Source: an uncultured Lysobacterales bacterium (GTDB lineage Bacteria; Pseudomonadota; Gammaproteobacteria; Xanthomonadales; SZUA-36). From it: a stretch of 15,008 bases of DNA. Each line of letters begins with the position of its first letter. The first letter of the stretch is position 1. Below the pieces are notes generated by a model. That model had not been told where the DNA came from. It was given only the letters and a program-made list of their open reading frames with translations, and searched no databases. The translations under genes and the position numbers were made by a program. The stretch is taken from NCBI GenBank assembly GCA_937974465.1, contig CALJWY010000291.1, positions 1 to 15,008 on the forward strand, written 5' to 3'. Of this stretch, positions 5,363 through 12,500 are shown in pieces.

Positions 5363-7576
5363 ATGAAACGCTACCTGCTGCGCCTATTCCTGCCGCTGGT
5401 ATTGCTCGCCGCGTTGGTGACACATATATCAGGCATTTTCAGCATTCCTTACGTCAACCAGTTAGACAGGCTTCTCTACGATACCCGTTTGCGGTTAAGC
5501 GCCCAGGGCGGCCAGGACCCACGCATAGTCATTGTCGCCATCGACGAGGCCAGCCTGAATACCGAGGGGCACTGGCCCTGGACTCGCGACAAGCTGTCGC
5601 GGTTGATCGAACAGTTGTTCGATTACGGGGTTGCCGTGGTCGGTTTCGACATGGTGTTCGCCGAACGCGACGAAAGCGCCGACCTAAGGCTGTTGCGTGG
5701 CCTGGCAACCGACAAGGACGACGGCGCCTTTATTACGCGTCTCAATGAACTCGGCCCGTATCTGGATCGTGACCGCATGTTTGCCGATGCGTTGACCTTG
5801 GGGCCAACTGTGCTGGGCTATTACTTTGATACCAACCGTGAGACTGCCTTTAACACCGGTGAATTGCCGTATCCGGCCTTCGATGTCAACCCCGACATGG
5901 CCGCAGCAATGCGCCTGCCACTGGCGCACGGTTACGGTGCGAATCTGCCGGAACTGGCGGCCAGCGCCTACAGTGCGGGTTTTATCAATAATCCGCTGAT
6001 CGACGAAGATGGCGTAGTGAGGCGTGCACCGTTGCTGCATAAGTACGAACTGGCGGTTTATGAATCCCTGTCGTTGGCGCTGGGTGCGACCTACCTTAGC
6101 GATGTGAGCCTGCCGATATTTGTGCAGGAGATGGATATGCTGGATGACTACCCGCCGCTGGAGGCAATGGAACTGGCCGGAGAACGCATCCCGATCGATG
6201 CACAGGGCGCCGTGCTGGTTCCCTATCGCGGTCCGGTCGGCAGCTTTCCCTATGTATCCGCCACGAGAATCATCAACGATACCCTGATCAACAAGGACGT
6301 ACTACAGGGTACGATCGCGCTGGTTGCAGCCACGGCGCCGGGACTGCTGGACATCCGTTCGACGCCTTTTGGTTCGGTCTACCCGGGGGCGGAGATTCAT
6401 GCCAATGTCATTGCCGGCATCCTGGATGGCAAATTCCGTTGGCAACCGGCTTACACCGTGGTGTTGGAGTTGCTCAGTGTGCTTATATTTGGCCTGATGA
6501 GCGTTCTGATCCTGCCGTTGCTGAGTCCGATAAGAGCTACCATTCAGACCTTGTTGATCTTCGGCACGGTCATTCTGCTCAACTATTACATGTGGACCGT
6601 GGAGATGCACGTCCTGCCAATGGCCACCACCCTGATAGCCATTTCGGGTATTTACGTGCTGAACATGTTTTTCGGGTATTTTTTCGAGACCCGTTCACAG
6701 TTCCAGATGAGCGAGTTATTCGGACAGTATGTGCCCCCGGACCTGGTCAAGGAAATGAGCCGTGACCCGCAAAACTATTCGCTGGCTTCCCAGCGGCGTG
6801 AGATGACCGTGCTGTTCAGTGATATTCGGGATTTCACTTCGATTTCGGAACACCTCAATCCGGCACAGTTGTCCCAAATGCTGAATGAATACCTGACTCC
6901 GATGACTGAAATCATTCAAAAGTACAATGGCACCATCGACAAGTATATCGGCGATGCTCTGATGGCCTTCTGGGGGGCACCTCTGGAAGACCCCGACCAT
7001 GCCAGCCACGCGCTCCACGCCGCACAGGGCATGCTGGATGAAATTCATAACCTGAACCGTGATTTCGCAAAAAAGGACTGGCCGATTATCAAGATAGGGG
7101 TAGGCATCAATAGCGGGGAAATGAGTGTCGGTAACATGGGTTCGCATTTCCGTCGTGCCTACACCGTGCTGGGTGATTCTGTGAACCTGGGTTCGCGACT
7201 GGAGGGACTGACCAAGCTTTACGGGGTAGACATGCTGGTTGGGGAGAGCACCGCGGAACAGGCACTGGATTACGATTTTCTCGAGATCGACCGGGTGCGG
7301 GTCAAGGGTAAAGAAGAACCAGTGAGCATGTATCAGCCACTTGGCCTGAAAGGCTCACTAGGCGCCGAGCAGAAAAAGTATGCGCAACTCTTCAGGCAAG
7401 TGCTGGCTGACTATCGCGCCCGCGAGTTTGATATGGCCGAGGAGGCCTTGTTAAAAATGATCGAGGAAAATCCCGGAATAAAGCTTTTAGATATCTACCT
7501 TGAGCGGGTGCGCGTATTCAAAATCAAGCCGCCGCCACCTGATTGGGACTTCGTATTTACTCACGTTACAAAGTAG
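5363..7576 (+). CDS. CHASE2-domain class III adenylate cyclase
   Basis: This 737-residue membrane protein starts with a transmembrane helix (~5-25), followed by a periplasmic CHASE2 sensor domain (~35-345, with IVIVAIDEASL and the G/P-rich VPYRGP region), three transmembrane helices (~360-440) and a cytoplasmic class III cyclase domain (~475-660). Catalytic residues are complete: metal-binding Asp487 (VLFSDIRDF) and Asp531 (DKYIGDAL), transition-state Asn608 and Arg612 (VNLGSRLE). The base-selecting pair is Lys527 and Thr601, as in bacterial ATP-using enzymes, so cAMP is the predicted product. A ~75-residue tail follows. It lies 59 bp upstream of a FecR-domain gene, a frequent neighbour of CHASE2 cyclases. 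Its signal is unknown. Confidence 0.92.
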   Translation: MKRYLLRLFLPLVLLAALVTHISGIFSIPYVNQLDRLLYDTRLRLSAQGGQDPRIVIVAIDEASLNTEGHWPWTRDKLSRLIEQLFDYGVAVVGFDMVFAERDESADLRLLRGLATDKDDGAFITRLNELGPYLDRDRMFADALTLGPTVLGYYFDTNRETAFNTGELPYPAFDVNPDMAAAMRLPLAHGYGANLPELAASAYSAGFINNPLIDEDGVVRRAPLLHKYELAVYESLSLALGATYLSDVSLPIFVQEMDMLDDYPPLEAMELAGERIPIDAQGAVLVPYRGPVGSFPYVSATRIINDTLINKDVLQGTIALVAATAPGLLDIRSTPFGSVYPGAEIHANVIAGILDGKFRWQPAYTVVLELLSVLIFGLMSVLILPLLSPIRATIQTLLIFGTVILLNYYMWTVEMHVLPMATTLIAISGIYVLNMFFGYFFETRSQFQMSELFGQYVPPDLVKEMSRDPQNYSLASQRREMTVLFSDIRDFTSISEHLNPAQLSQMLNEYLTPMTEIIQKYNGTIDKYIGDALMAFWGAPLEDPDHASHALHAAQGMLDEIHNLNRDFAKKDWPIIKIGVGINSGEMSVGNMGSHFRRAYTVLGDSVNLGSRLEGLTKLYGVDMLVGESTAEQALDYDFLEIDRVRVKGKEEPVSMYQPLGLKGSLGAEQKKYAQLFRQVLADYRAREFDMAEEALLKMIEENPGIKLLDIYLERVRVFKIKPPPPDWDFVFTHVTK

Positions 7577-7590
7577 TAGTTTTGCGAGAT

Positions 7591-7620
7591 TTGAGGTATG
7601 CTTATAGATAGGGGTATTAT
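7591..7620 (+). promoter_or_regulatory. Possible promoter for the FecR-domain gene
   Basis: TTGAGG (7591-7596) and TATTAT (7615-7620) are 18 bp apart in the AT-rich 59-bp gap after the cyclase gene. Transcription would begin about 9 bases before the ATG at 7636, leaving a very short leader. The gene could equally be co-transcribed with the cyclase. Confidence 0.3.
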
Positions 7621-7635
7621 TTCTAATGGAAAAAG

Positions 7636-8127
7636 ATGACAATCATGAACACGTTTAAACGAAATTTGTGTGTTTTGACGAGCTTGTTTCTTGTAACGCC
7701 AATAACGGCGATGGGGCTGGACTCAAGCGCAACAGTTGTAGTCTCGCGTGGCATGGTTAACGCCACAACCTCAGGGGACGAGAGAGTGCTCGGCCAAGGG
7801 GATTCCGTCTTTGTCAGTGACACGGTTACGACCGGTGACAAGAGTTTTGCAGTATTGCAATTCATTGACGGTGCAAAGGTTACAGTGCGACCCAACTCAA
7901 TCATGCTCGTCGAGGAATATGCCTATAACGGCTCCGATGAGGACGCGGCTAGGTTAAGCCTGATCGAAGGCGGCCTGCGTGTTATTACTGGCGCCATGGC
8001 CAAGAACCATCCTGACCATTACAAGGTGAAAACCCCGGTGGCACTGATGGGAGTGCGCGGTACCGAGTTCGCCGTAATGCTCTGCGGTGACAGGCTCTGT
8101 GAAGAAGGCGAGGTTGCCGGCAAATAG
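7636..8127 (+). CDS. Secreted FecR-domain protein, apparently short at the C-terminus
   Basis: This 163-residue protein has a signal peptide (~1-27, cleavage likely near TAMG) and a periplasmic FecR domain: VLGQGDSVFVSDTVTTGDKSF, then FIDGAKVTVRPNSIMLVEEY, then GGLRVITGAM, then VKTPVALMGVRGTEFAV. FecR-type domains in such stand-alone proteins are thought to act in envelope sensing or surface assembly. The frame stops 18 residues after GTEFAV, just after the CGDRLCEE motif, where homologues usually continue, so it may be truncated by a stop or may be a genuinely short form. ATG 7636 has GGA six bases upstream; ATG codon 4 is an alternative start. It is paired with the CHASE2 cyclase and ends before a strong terminator. 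Confidence 0.8.
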   Translation: MTIMNTFKRNLCVLTSLFLVTPITAMGLDSSATVVVSRGMVNATTSGDERVLGQGDSVFVSDTVTTGDKSFAVLQFIDGAKVTVRPNSIMLVEEYAYNGSDEDAARLSLIEGGLRVITGAMAKNHPDHYKVKTPVALMGVRGTEFAVMLCGDRLCEEGEVAGK

Positions 8128-8154
8128 GCCCACGGCTGACACCTTACAGTTTTT

Positions 8155-8172
8155 TGCCGGCCCAGGCCGGCA
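8155..8172. repeat. 8-bp inverted repeat between convergent genes
   Basis: TGCCGGCC and GGCCGGCA form a perfect stem around two bases. A T-tract precedes rather than follows it on the plus strand, and an A-tract follows it on the minus strand, so it is not a canonical terminator for either gene. Confidence 0.4.
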
Positions 8173-8189
8173 TGTTCAACGAATAGTAG

Positions 8190-8216
8190 AAATGCCCGCG
8201 CAAGCGGGCATTTTTT
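8190..8216 (+). terminator. Rho-independent terminator between convergent genes
   Basis: AATGCCCGC (8191-8199), loop GCAA and GCGGGCATT (8204-8212) form a 9-bp stem followed by six T residues (8211-8216). It lies 63 bp past the FecR-domain stop. The 3' end of the convergent minus-strand gene starts at 8236, and GAAA on the far side gives little U-tract, so it works mainly for the plus strand. Confidence 0.85.
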
Positions 8217-8257
8217 ATGAGTCGCTGGCTTTGCGCTATGAGTCGCTGGCTTTGCGC
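8216..8257. repeat. 21-bp perfect tandem duplication over a gene end
   Basis: The 21 bases at 8216-8236 are repeated exactly at 8237-8257. On the minus strand each unit encodes R-K-A-S-D-S, and the following stop is TAG in the first copy and TAA in the second. The duplication therefore copied the last six codons plus the stop of the 8236-9387 gene without altering the protein. Confidence 0.9.
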
Positions 8258-9387
8258 TCGGGCGGCAGCAATGCCGCCGCCGCGGGCTTTTCAGCCGCGC
8301 TTCTGACAGCGGAAGTCTGTGGTAGTGGCAATCCGCATTTCTCCAGATGTGAGCTGGATGTGTAATAGAAAATCACCGTGGGAATGTCGGTGATTCCCAA
8401 CTCGGCAGCTGCACGCACCCTTTCCGGCTGATCCATAATCATGCTGTTGCTTTCAGCCATCATGCTGACCAATACCGGCATGTGTGAAAAACCATAGGCT
8501 TGGAGTTCTTCGGTAAGCGCTTGCATACGGGTAGGGCTGATCTCATCTGCGGTGGGAATATCGAACCATGTCTCGAATTCATTAATGGAAACCTTAAGAT
8601 GATGATCGCCTGCGTACCAGACTGGCACAGGGGCTGCTTGTATGCCCTTGTTCAGGAACATATCCTGTAGTTTCTTGAGGCTAACGTCCGCACCAAAAAA
8701 GCTGATCGGTACTTCGTAGTCCCGGTGATACAGGAATACGACCGGGATGCCGGCCTGGTCCGAATCGGCTCGCAACTGGTCCAGGGTATTTGTATCCAGC
8801 ACGGCCTGGCGGGTGCTCCAGAACAGGCTGATGAGCTGTGACCGGGGCCGCTTCGGTGATGCAAACGGGTCAGGCCCGCCCGGCAGGTACCAGTAGGTTG
8901 AACTGTCCAGCCCATCGAATTCAGAGGGGTGAAGCTTGCCATGGCTTTCGCCATTGAGCCATTCGATCGGTGGGCCAAGCGCGGTGTTTTCTTCAAAGTA
9001 GCGCCGTTTGACTTCTTGAACCGTCCCAACCGGGGATAGTTCATCGAGGCTGAAGGCAGGCGCCATCTTGCGGGTTAGCGCTTCCGCGCTGTTGCACGGC
9101 CAGGCCAACACGCGTGGCGGCACTTGCAGGCAGGCGAGCTGAGTGTCGTTGGCATAGGCGGCCTCACCGGGGTTGAGCTCCACTACCTTGCCGTCCTTGG
9201 TCAGGTAAACCTGGCTCTGATCCACGGTGACGTAAAGGCCGGGTGGGGTGCCCTCAAGTTCCAGGCACTCCGAATCCTGGGCCTGAGCAACGGCCTGTGC
9301 GGAGGCCAGGATCAGTATGATCAGGGTAATCAGGGTGCTCAACGAACTTTTCTTCAGGATAACGGTAAGGCTTATGCTGCTGATCAT
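8236..9387 (-). CDS. Secreted protein of unknown function with a possible thioredoxin-like fold
   Basis: I do not recognise this 383-residue protein by name. Residues 1-36 are a long signal peptide (two Lys, then a hydrophobic run, then AQAVAQAQ). The C-terminal third has IPVVFLYHRDYEVP and later ELGITDIPTVIFYY, a cis-proline-like motif as in thioredoxin-fold thiol proteins such as DsbC, but no CXXC is present. Four cysteines occur in the mature protein. The last ~30 residues are Ala/Pro/Glu-rich low complexity. ATG 9387 has AGGT eleven bases upstream. It lies beyond the exopolysaccharide genes in the same direction, after a 265-bp gap, so co-regulation is uncertain. It might be a conjugation (TraF/TrbC-like) or envelope assembly protein; I cannot tell which. 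Confidence 0.65.
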   Translation of the reverse strand: MISSISLTVILKKSSLSTLITLIILILASAQAVAQAQDSECLELEGTPPGLYVTVDQSQVYLTKDGKVVELNPGEAAYANDTQLACLQVPPRVLAWPCNSAEALTRKMAPAFSLDELSPVGTVQEVKRRYFEENTALGPPIEWLNGESHGKLHPSEFDGLDSSTYWYLPGGPDPFASPKRPRSQLISLFWSTRQAVLDTNTLDQLRADSDQAGIPVVFLYHRDYEVPISFFGADVSLKKLQDMFLNKGIQAAPVPVWYAGDHHLKVSINEFETWFDIPTADEISPTRMQALTEELQAYGFSHMPVLVSMMAESNSMIMDQPERVRAAAELGITDIPTVIFYYTSSSHLEKCGLPLPQTSAVRSAAEKPAAAALLPPERKASDS

Positions 9388-9652
9388 TCTTTAATTTACC
9401 TGCTGTTTTGCAAAACCCGGCCAGGGTGAATCTTAATCATACTATATTATTTCAAAGACGTCGGAGTAAGTACTAATTGATCTTGTGCGACGTGTGTATT
9501 CCGCAAATTTTTCGAGGAACCTATGCGAGCTTGGCGCAATAAGCTCCCGGCGAGCAGTGATGGATTGAACCGAGTGGGCTTATTGACATCGCGCGTGTTG
9601 CCCGAACATCGACTGTAACGCAACCGGCATTGCGAGGGAGTGTTCTCCATCA
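9388..9652. other. 265-bp gap with inverted repeats
   Basis: No gene is evident. The gap contains several complementary arms: ACGTCG/CGACGT near 9459-9494, GAGCTT/AAGCTC around an 8-nt loop (9527-9546), CGCAA/TTGCG near 9618-9633, and a perfect 9-bp pair AGTGATGGA (9556-9564) and TCCATCACT (9646-9654) that overlaps the upstream gene's stop. The part nearest 9388 is AT-rich and may hold the promoter of the 383-residue gene, with TATAGT/TATGAT-like boxes but no good -35. Confidence 0.4.
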
Positions 9653-11002
9653 CTATTGTCTGGATGGCAGGGATTGTGCGCAGGCCACACCCATGATTAC
9701 TGCGTAGGTGATCGCGTTGGCTGGGATTTGCAGGCTGAAATCGAACAGGGAATGGGTTGCCACCAGCGCCGTGGCGGCGAGACCAGTGGCAGGGTAGATC
9801 CAGTCGCGTCCGCGCCGACGCAGGCCACCCAGGCACATAACAGCCAGGCGTGTAATGGCCAAAAACAACAACATTGCTGCCGGCCAGCCCAGTTCAAACA
9901 CGTTTTCCAGGTAGGTGTTGTGAGCCCGGTCGACATGTGAGGTCAACGAGCCGTCACGATACAGCCGGAAGCTGTCGGCAAAGGTGCCATATCCAAATCC
10001 AAGCCAGGGGTTATCGTCGATACCCTGAGAGGCCAGCGCGTAAGCGTTCAGCCGCTGGGGAGCGTCGAGGCCCAGGTTGTCCATACGTTGCAGCAGGATT
10101 TCACTGGTCAGTACGAAGGCCGTAATGGTTACGGCGAAGGCTGCCACGATTGCAGCCAATGACCGCGGTCCGGCGAATTTTTGCCGGTAGGTCACGGCAA
10201 GCGTCAATACCAGCGCTGCGACCACGAAAGCGCCGAAGCCGGCCCTGGAGTGGGTCAGGATTAGTGCTGAAACCATTAACAGCAAGGCAGCGAGTGGCTT
10301 CCAGGCGCGCACGATGAAATGTTCGATCTCATCACGCCATCCGGTTGGTAACGAATAGGCCGGGTTGCGTCGCAACGCCAGCCCACGGTAGGTTCCGGCC
10401 AGTGCACACAACACGCACAGCCCCAGATAGGTGGCGAAATGGTTGCGGTTTACGAATGGCCCGCGCACGGTCCCCCCGGCCGGACCATTCCGGAACCACA
10501 GGCGGGGTTCCAAATCACCCCAGTAAACGGCCAGTCCAAATAGGGCGTAGGCCAGTCCGGCCAAAGCGATCACCTTGAATACAAGAGCGGCGCGCTTCCG
10601 GTCTGCGCATAGTTGCAGTGACAGGAAGAAGACCAGCCCGTATGACAACAGGCGCAGAAGGGCTACCAGCGTGTCTTCCCTTGCCAGGGAGATGCTGCCG
10701 CTAAGCTTCATGTCGAGAGCCTCACCAGCCATGCGCCAGACAGGATGGTGCCAGTCAGCAGGCACATAGTGGCTTACCTGCACCATCACCCATGCGCAAA
10801 CCAGCAGGAATGGCACATACACCGTCGCCGGCAGCGATACCGAACCCTGTGCAGGTCTGGCCAGCGCCCGGATCGACCACAGTATCGCCATCACTGCCGT
10901 GGCAAAAGCACATAAGGTCCATGACCATTCACGGTTGCTGCCCAGCGGCAGTGGCGCCAGTACCAGCAATGCGATGAGTAAAATGAATATGATCCTGTTC
11001 AC
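9653..11002 (-). CDS. O-antigen ligase / Wzy-type polysaccharide polymerase
   Basis: This 449-residue protein has about ten to twelve hydrophobic segments, starting at residues 2-20. It carries the O-antigen ligase (Wzy_C) signature: FVNRNHFATYLGL in the middle, then a large loop with DDNPWLGFGYGTF, DRAHNTYLENVFELGWP and a following helix. Proteins of this family join lipid-linked repeat units, either polymerising exopolysaccharide (Wzy) or ligating O-antigen (WaaL). With Wza- and Wzc-like genes upstream in the same operon, polymerisation is the better guess. Start is GTG at 11002 with no strong ribosome-binding site, 13 bp after the phosphoesterase stop, which suggests translational coupling. 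Confidence 0.85.
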   Translation of the reverse strand: MNRIIFILLIALLVLAPLPLGSNREWSWTLCAFATAVMAILWSIRALARPAQGSVSLPATVYVPFLLVCAWVMVQVSHYVPADWHHPVWRMAGEALDMKLSGSISLAREDTLVALLRLLSYGLVFFLSLQLCADRKRAALVFKVIALAGLAYALFGLAVYWGDLEPRLWFRNGPAGGTVRGPFVNRNHFATYLGLCVLCALAGTYRGLALRRNPAYSLPTGWRDEIEHFIVRAWKPLAALLLMVSALILTHSRAGFGAFVVAALVLTLAVTYRQKFAGPRSLAAIVAAFAVTITAFVLTSEILLQRMDNLGLDAPQRLNAYALASQGIDDNPWLGFGYGTFADSFRLYRDGSLTSHVDRAHNTYLENVFELGWPAAMLLFLAITRLAVMCLGGLRRRGRDWIYPATGLAATALVATHSLFDFSLQIPANAITYAVIMGVACAQSLPSRQ

Positions 11003-11015
11003 CGGGTGATTCTGC

Positions 11016-11822
11016 TCAGTGTGCTGGCGACGTGGTTTGCAGCAGGCGCTGTGTGCTGCCTTCCAGTACCAGGCAGGTCAGCAAGCCGGAGTAAAAAGCA
11101 CCGGTGTCGAGGCCAATCCGGTTCGGCAACATTTCCGCGTCAGGTGCCGGGGTGTGGCCGTGTACGACGATGTATTCGTGTGGCGTTTTGTGGTCGATGA
11201 ACTCGCGACGGATCCACAGTAGGTCGTCGCGGTGCTGGCTCTGCAAAGGGATACCTGGCCGGATACCTGCGTGAACGAAACAATAACTACCTTCCTGGTA
11301 GCTCAGTTGTGATTGTTCGAAGAACTTGAGGTGGCTTGCGGGCAGGGCCTGGCGCAGCCGCAGCGCAACATCATGCAAATCAGTGGCCCGCGCAGCGCTG
11401 GACAAAGGCGGGCGCTGTAGCGCGACACCGTAACTCAGCAAGGTGGCCAATCCGCCGAACCCGAGCCAGCCGGCCGTGGCCTCGGGATGTTGCAGGAAAT
11501 CCAGCAGCGCCTGCTCATGGTTTCCGCGCAGGTAGATGGTTTCGAAATCCGGCAGGCCATCGTTTAACAGTATTTCAATAACCTCTTTTGAGGACTCTCC
11601 CCGGTCAATATAATCTCCCAGGTAGAGTAGTTTCTTTGTCCCTTCAAAGTCTGCGCCGTCGGCCAAAATCAGGCGGTGAGTCTGAGCCAACAGGTCTGCG
11701 CATCCGTGTATGTCACCGATACAGTAAATGCGTGTCGCGGGCGTCAATGCGGGCTTGACGGGTTCGGCGCTCTTGCCGCGCAGTCTAGAGAACAGGCGGC
11801 TCAAGCGCTTCTTCCATTTCAA
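11016..11822 (-). CDS. PPP-family metallophosphoesterase (serine/threonine phosphatase-like)
   Basis: This 268-residue protein has the full PPP motif series: GDIHG (36-40, with Asp37 and His39), GDYIDRG (69-75), RGNHE (99-103), and later FVHAGIRPG and VVHGHTP. Bacterial relatives are PrpA/PrpB-type protein phosphatases and diadenosine tetraphosphatase-like enzymes. No signal peptide is present, so it acts in the cytoplasm. Both plausible starts are TTG: the one at 11822 overlaps the upstream gene by 38 bp without a ribosome-binding site, and one at 11804 has GGAAG six bases before it and is perhaps better. Its position between the tyrosine kinase and the polymerase suggests a role in polysaccharide control, but its substrate is unknown. 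Confidence 0.85.
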   Translation of the reverse strand: MKWKKRLSRLFSRLRGKSAEPVKPALTPATRIYCIGDIHGCADLLAQTHRLILADGADFEGTKKLLYLGDYIDRGESSKEVIEILLNDGLPDFETIYLRGNHEQALLDFLQHPEATAGWLGFGGLATLLSYGVALQRPPLSSAARATDLHDVALRLRQALPASHLKFFEQSQLSYQEGSYCFVHAGIRPGIPLQSQHRDDLLWIRREFIDHKTPHEYIVVHGHTPAPDAEMLPNRIGLDTGAFYSGLLTCLVLEGSTQRLLQTTSPAH

Positions 11823-12489
11823 TGAGAATATCAGGATGGCTGAGGGCCAGCAGGGCGGCTACCCGGGAATAGTCGATGGCGCCTGAGCGGAAGCGGCTAA
11901 TCAGTGCCTGGCGCTGCAGGTTCCAGCTAAGTATGGTCTGGTCCTGCAACAGCCGAAGTCCTTCGGCATCTAGCCAACGGCGGTGCGCGAAACCCAGTTC
12001 CAGTCGCAGCAACATCATGGGCGGCTCGACCCGGCCTGTCCAGGCGGACATCTTGAACGCGGCTGCAGTCTCCTCGCCCTGTTCGCCACTGACCGATCCG
12101 GCTGCGGCAAGCCGTAACCAGGCCCGGGGCTTCATTGGGGCCAGCGCAACCACTTCACGGGTAGCGGTGGCCGAAGCTGCCAGCGCGGTGAGGCGCTCCT
12201 CTGCCGGTAGCGCGCTATCCAGCCAGCGCAAGTAATGCAAAGTGCCAAGACCGTCATAGTAGCGGTAGTGTCCGTGCTGCCTTAACGATTCCCCAGCCCG
12301 GGCGATGAGGGCGCGGCGTTGCAGGTCGGGAATTACCTCCCCAGACCAGTGCAGGGCGATGGATGTATCCACAGGCAGGTAGCCGAAGCTGGCTCGCAGG
12401 CGCGGCCAGCACAGCAACACCAGGCAGGTGGCCAACGCCAGCACGAGAGATGCCTGAAGATAATGGTTAATTGGGGTGCGGAATCTCAC
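11785..12489 (-). CDS. Membrane-anchored protein of unknown function in the exopolysaccharide operon
   Basis: This 234-residue protein has one N-terminal transmembrane helix (~11-28) and an Ala/Leu/Arg-rich helical remainder. The remainder suggests tetratricopeptide-like repeats (for example YYDGLGTLHYLRWLDSALPAEERL and MKPRAWLRLAAAG) facing the periplasm. I do not recognise the family. It starts 11 bp after the Wzc-like stop with GTG, its only Shine-Dalgarno-like bases (GAGG) abutting the start, and overlaps the phosphoesterase gene at its 3' end, so it is firmly in the operon. It may scaffold the polysaccharide machinery, but only position supports that. Confidence 0.65.
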   Translation of the reverse strand: MRFRTPINHYLQASLVLALATCLVLLCWPRLRASFGYLPVDTSIALHWSGEVIPDLQRRALIARAGESLRQHGHYRYYDGLGTLHYLRWLDSALPAEERLTALAASATATREVVALAPMKPRAWLRLAAAGSVSGEQGEETAAAFKMSAWTGRVEPPMMLLRLELGFAHRRWLDAEGLRLLQDQTILSWNLQRQALISRFRSGAIDYSRVAALLALSHPDILIEMEEALEPPVL

Positions 12490-12500
12490 CTCGGATCGGC

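Noticed and set aside
8155..8172. GC-rich palindrome as a terminator
   Set aside because: The T-tract is on the wrong side for the plus strand and there is none after it on the minus strand.
8087..8365. 92-codon ORF running from the FecR gene end through the terminator
   Set aside because: It reads through a strong terminator and the tandem repeat, and overlaps the 3' end of a real minus-strand gene; likely chance.
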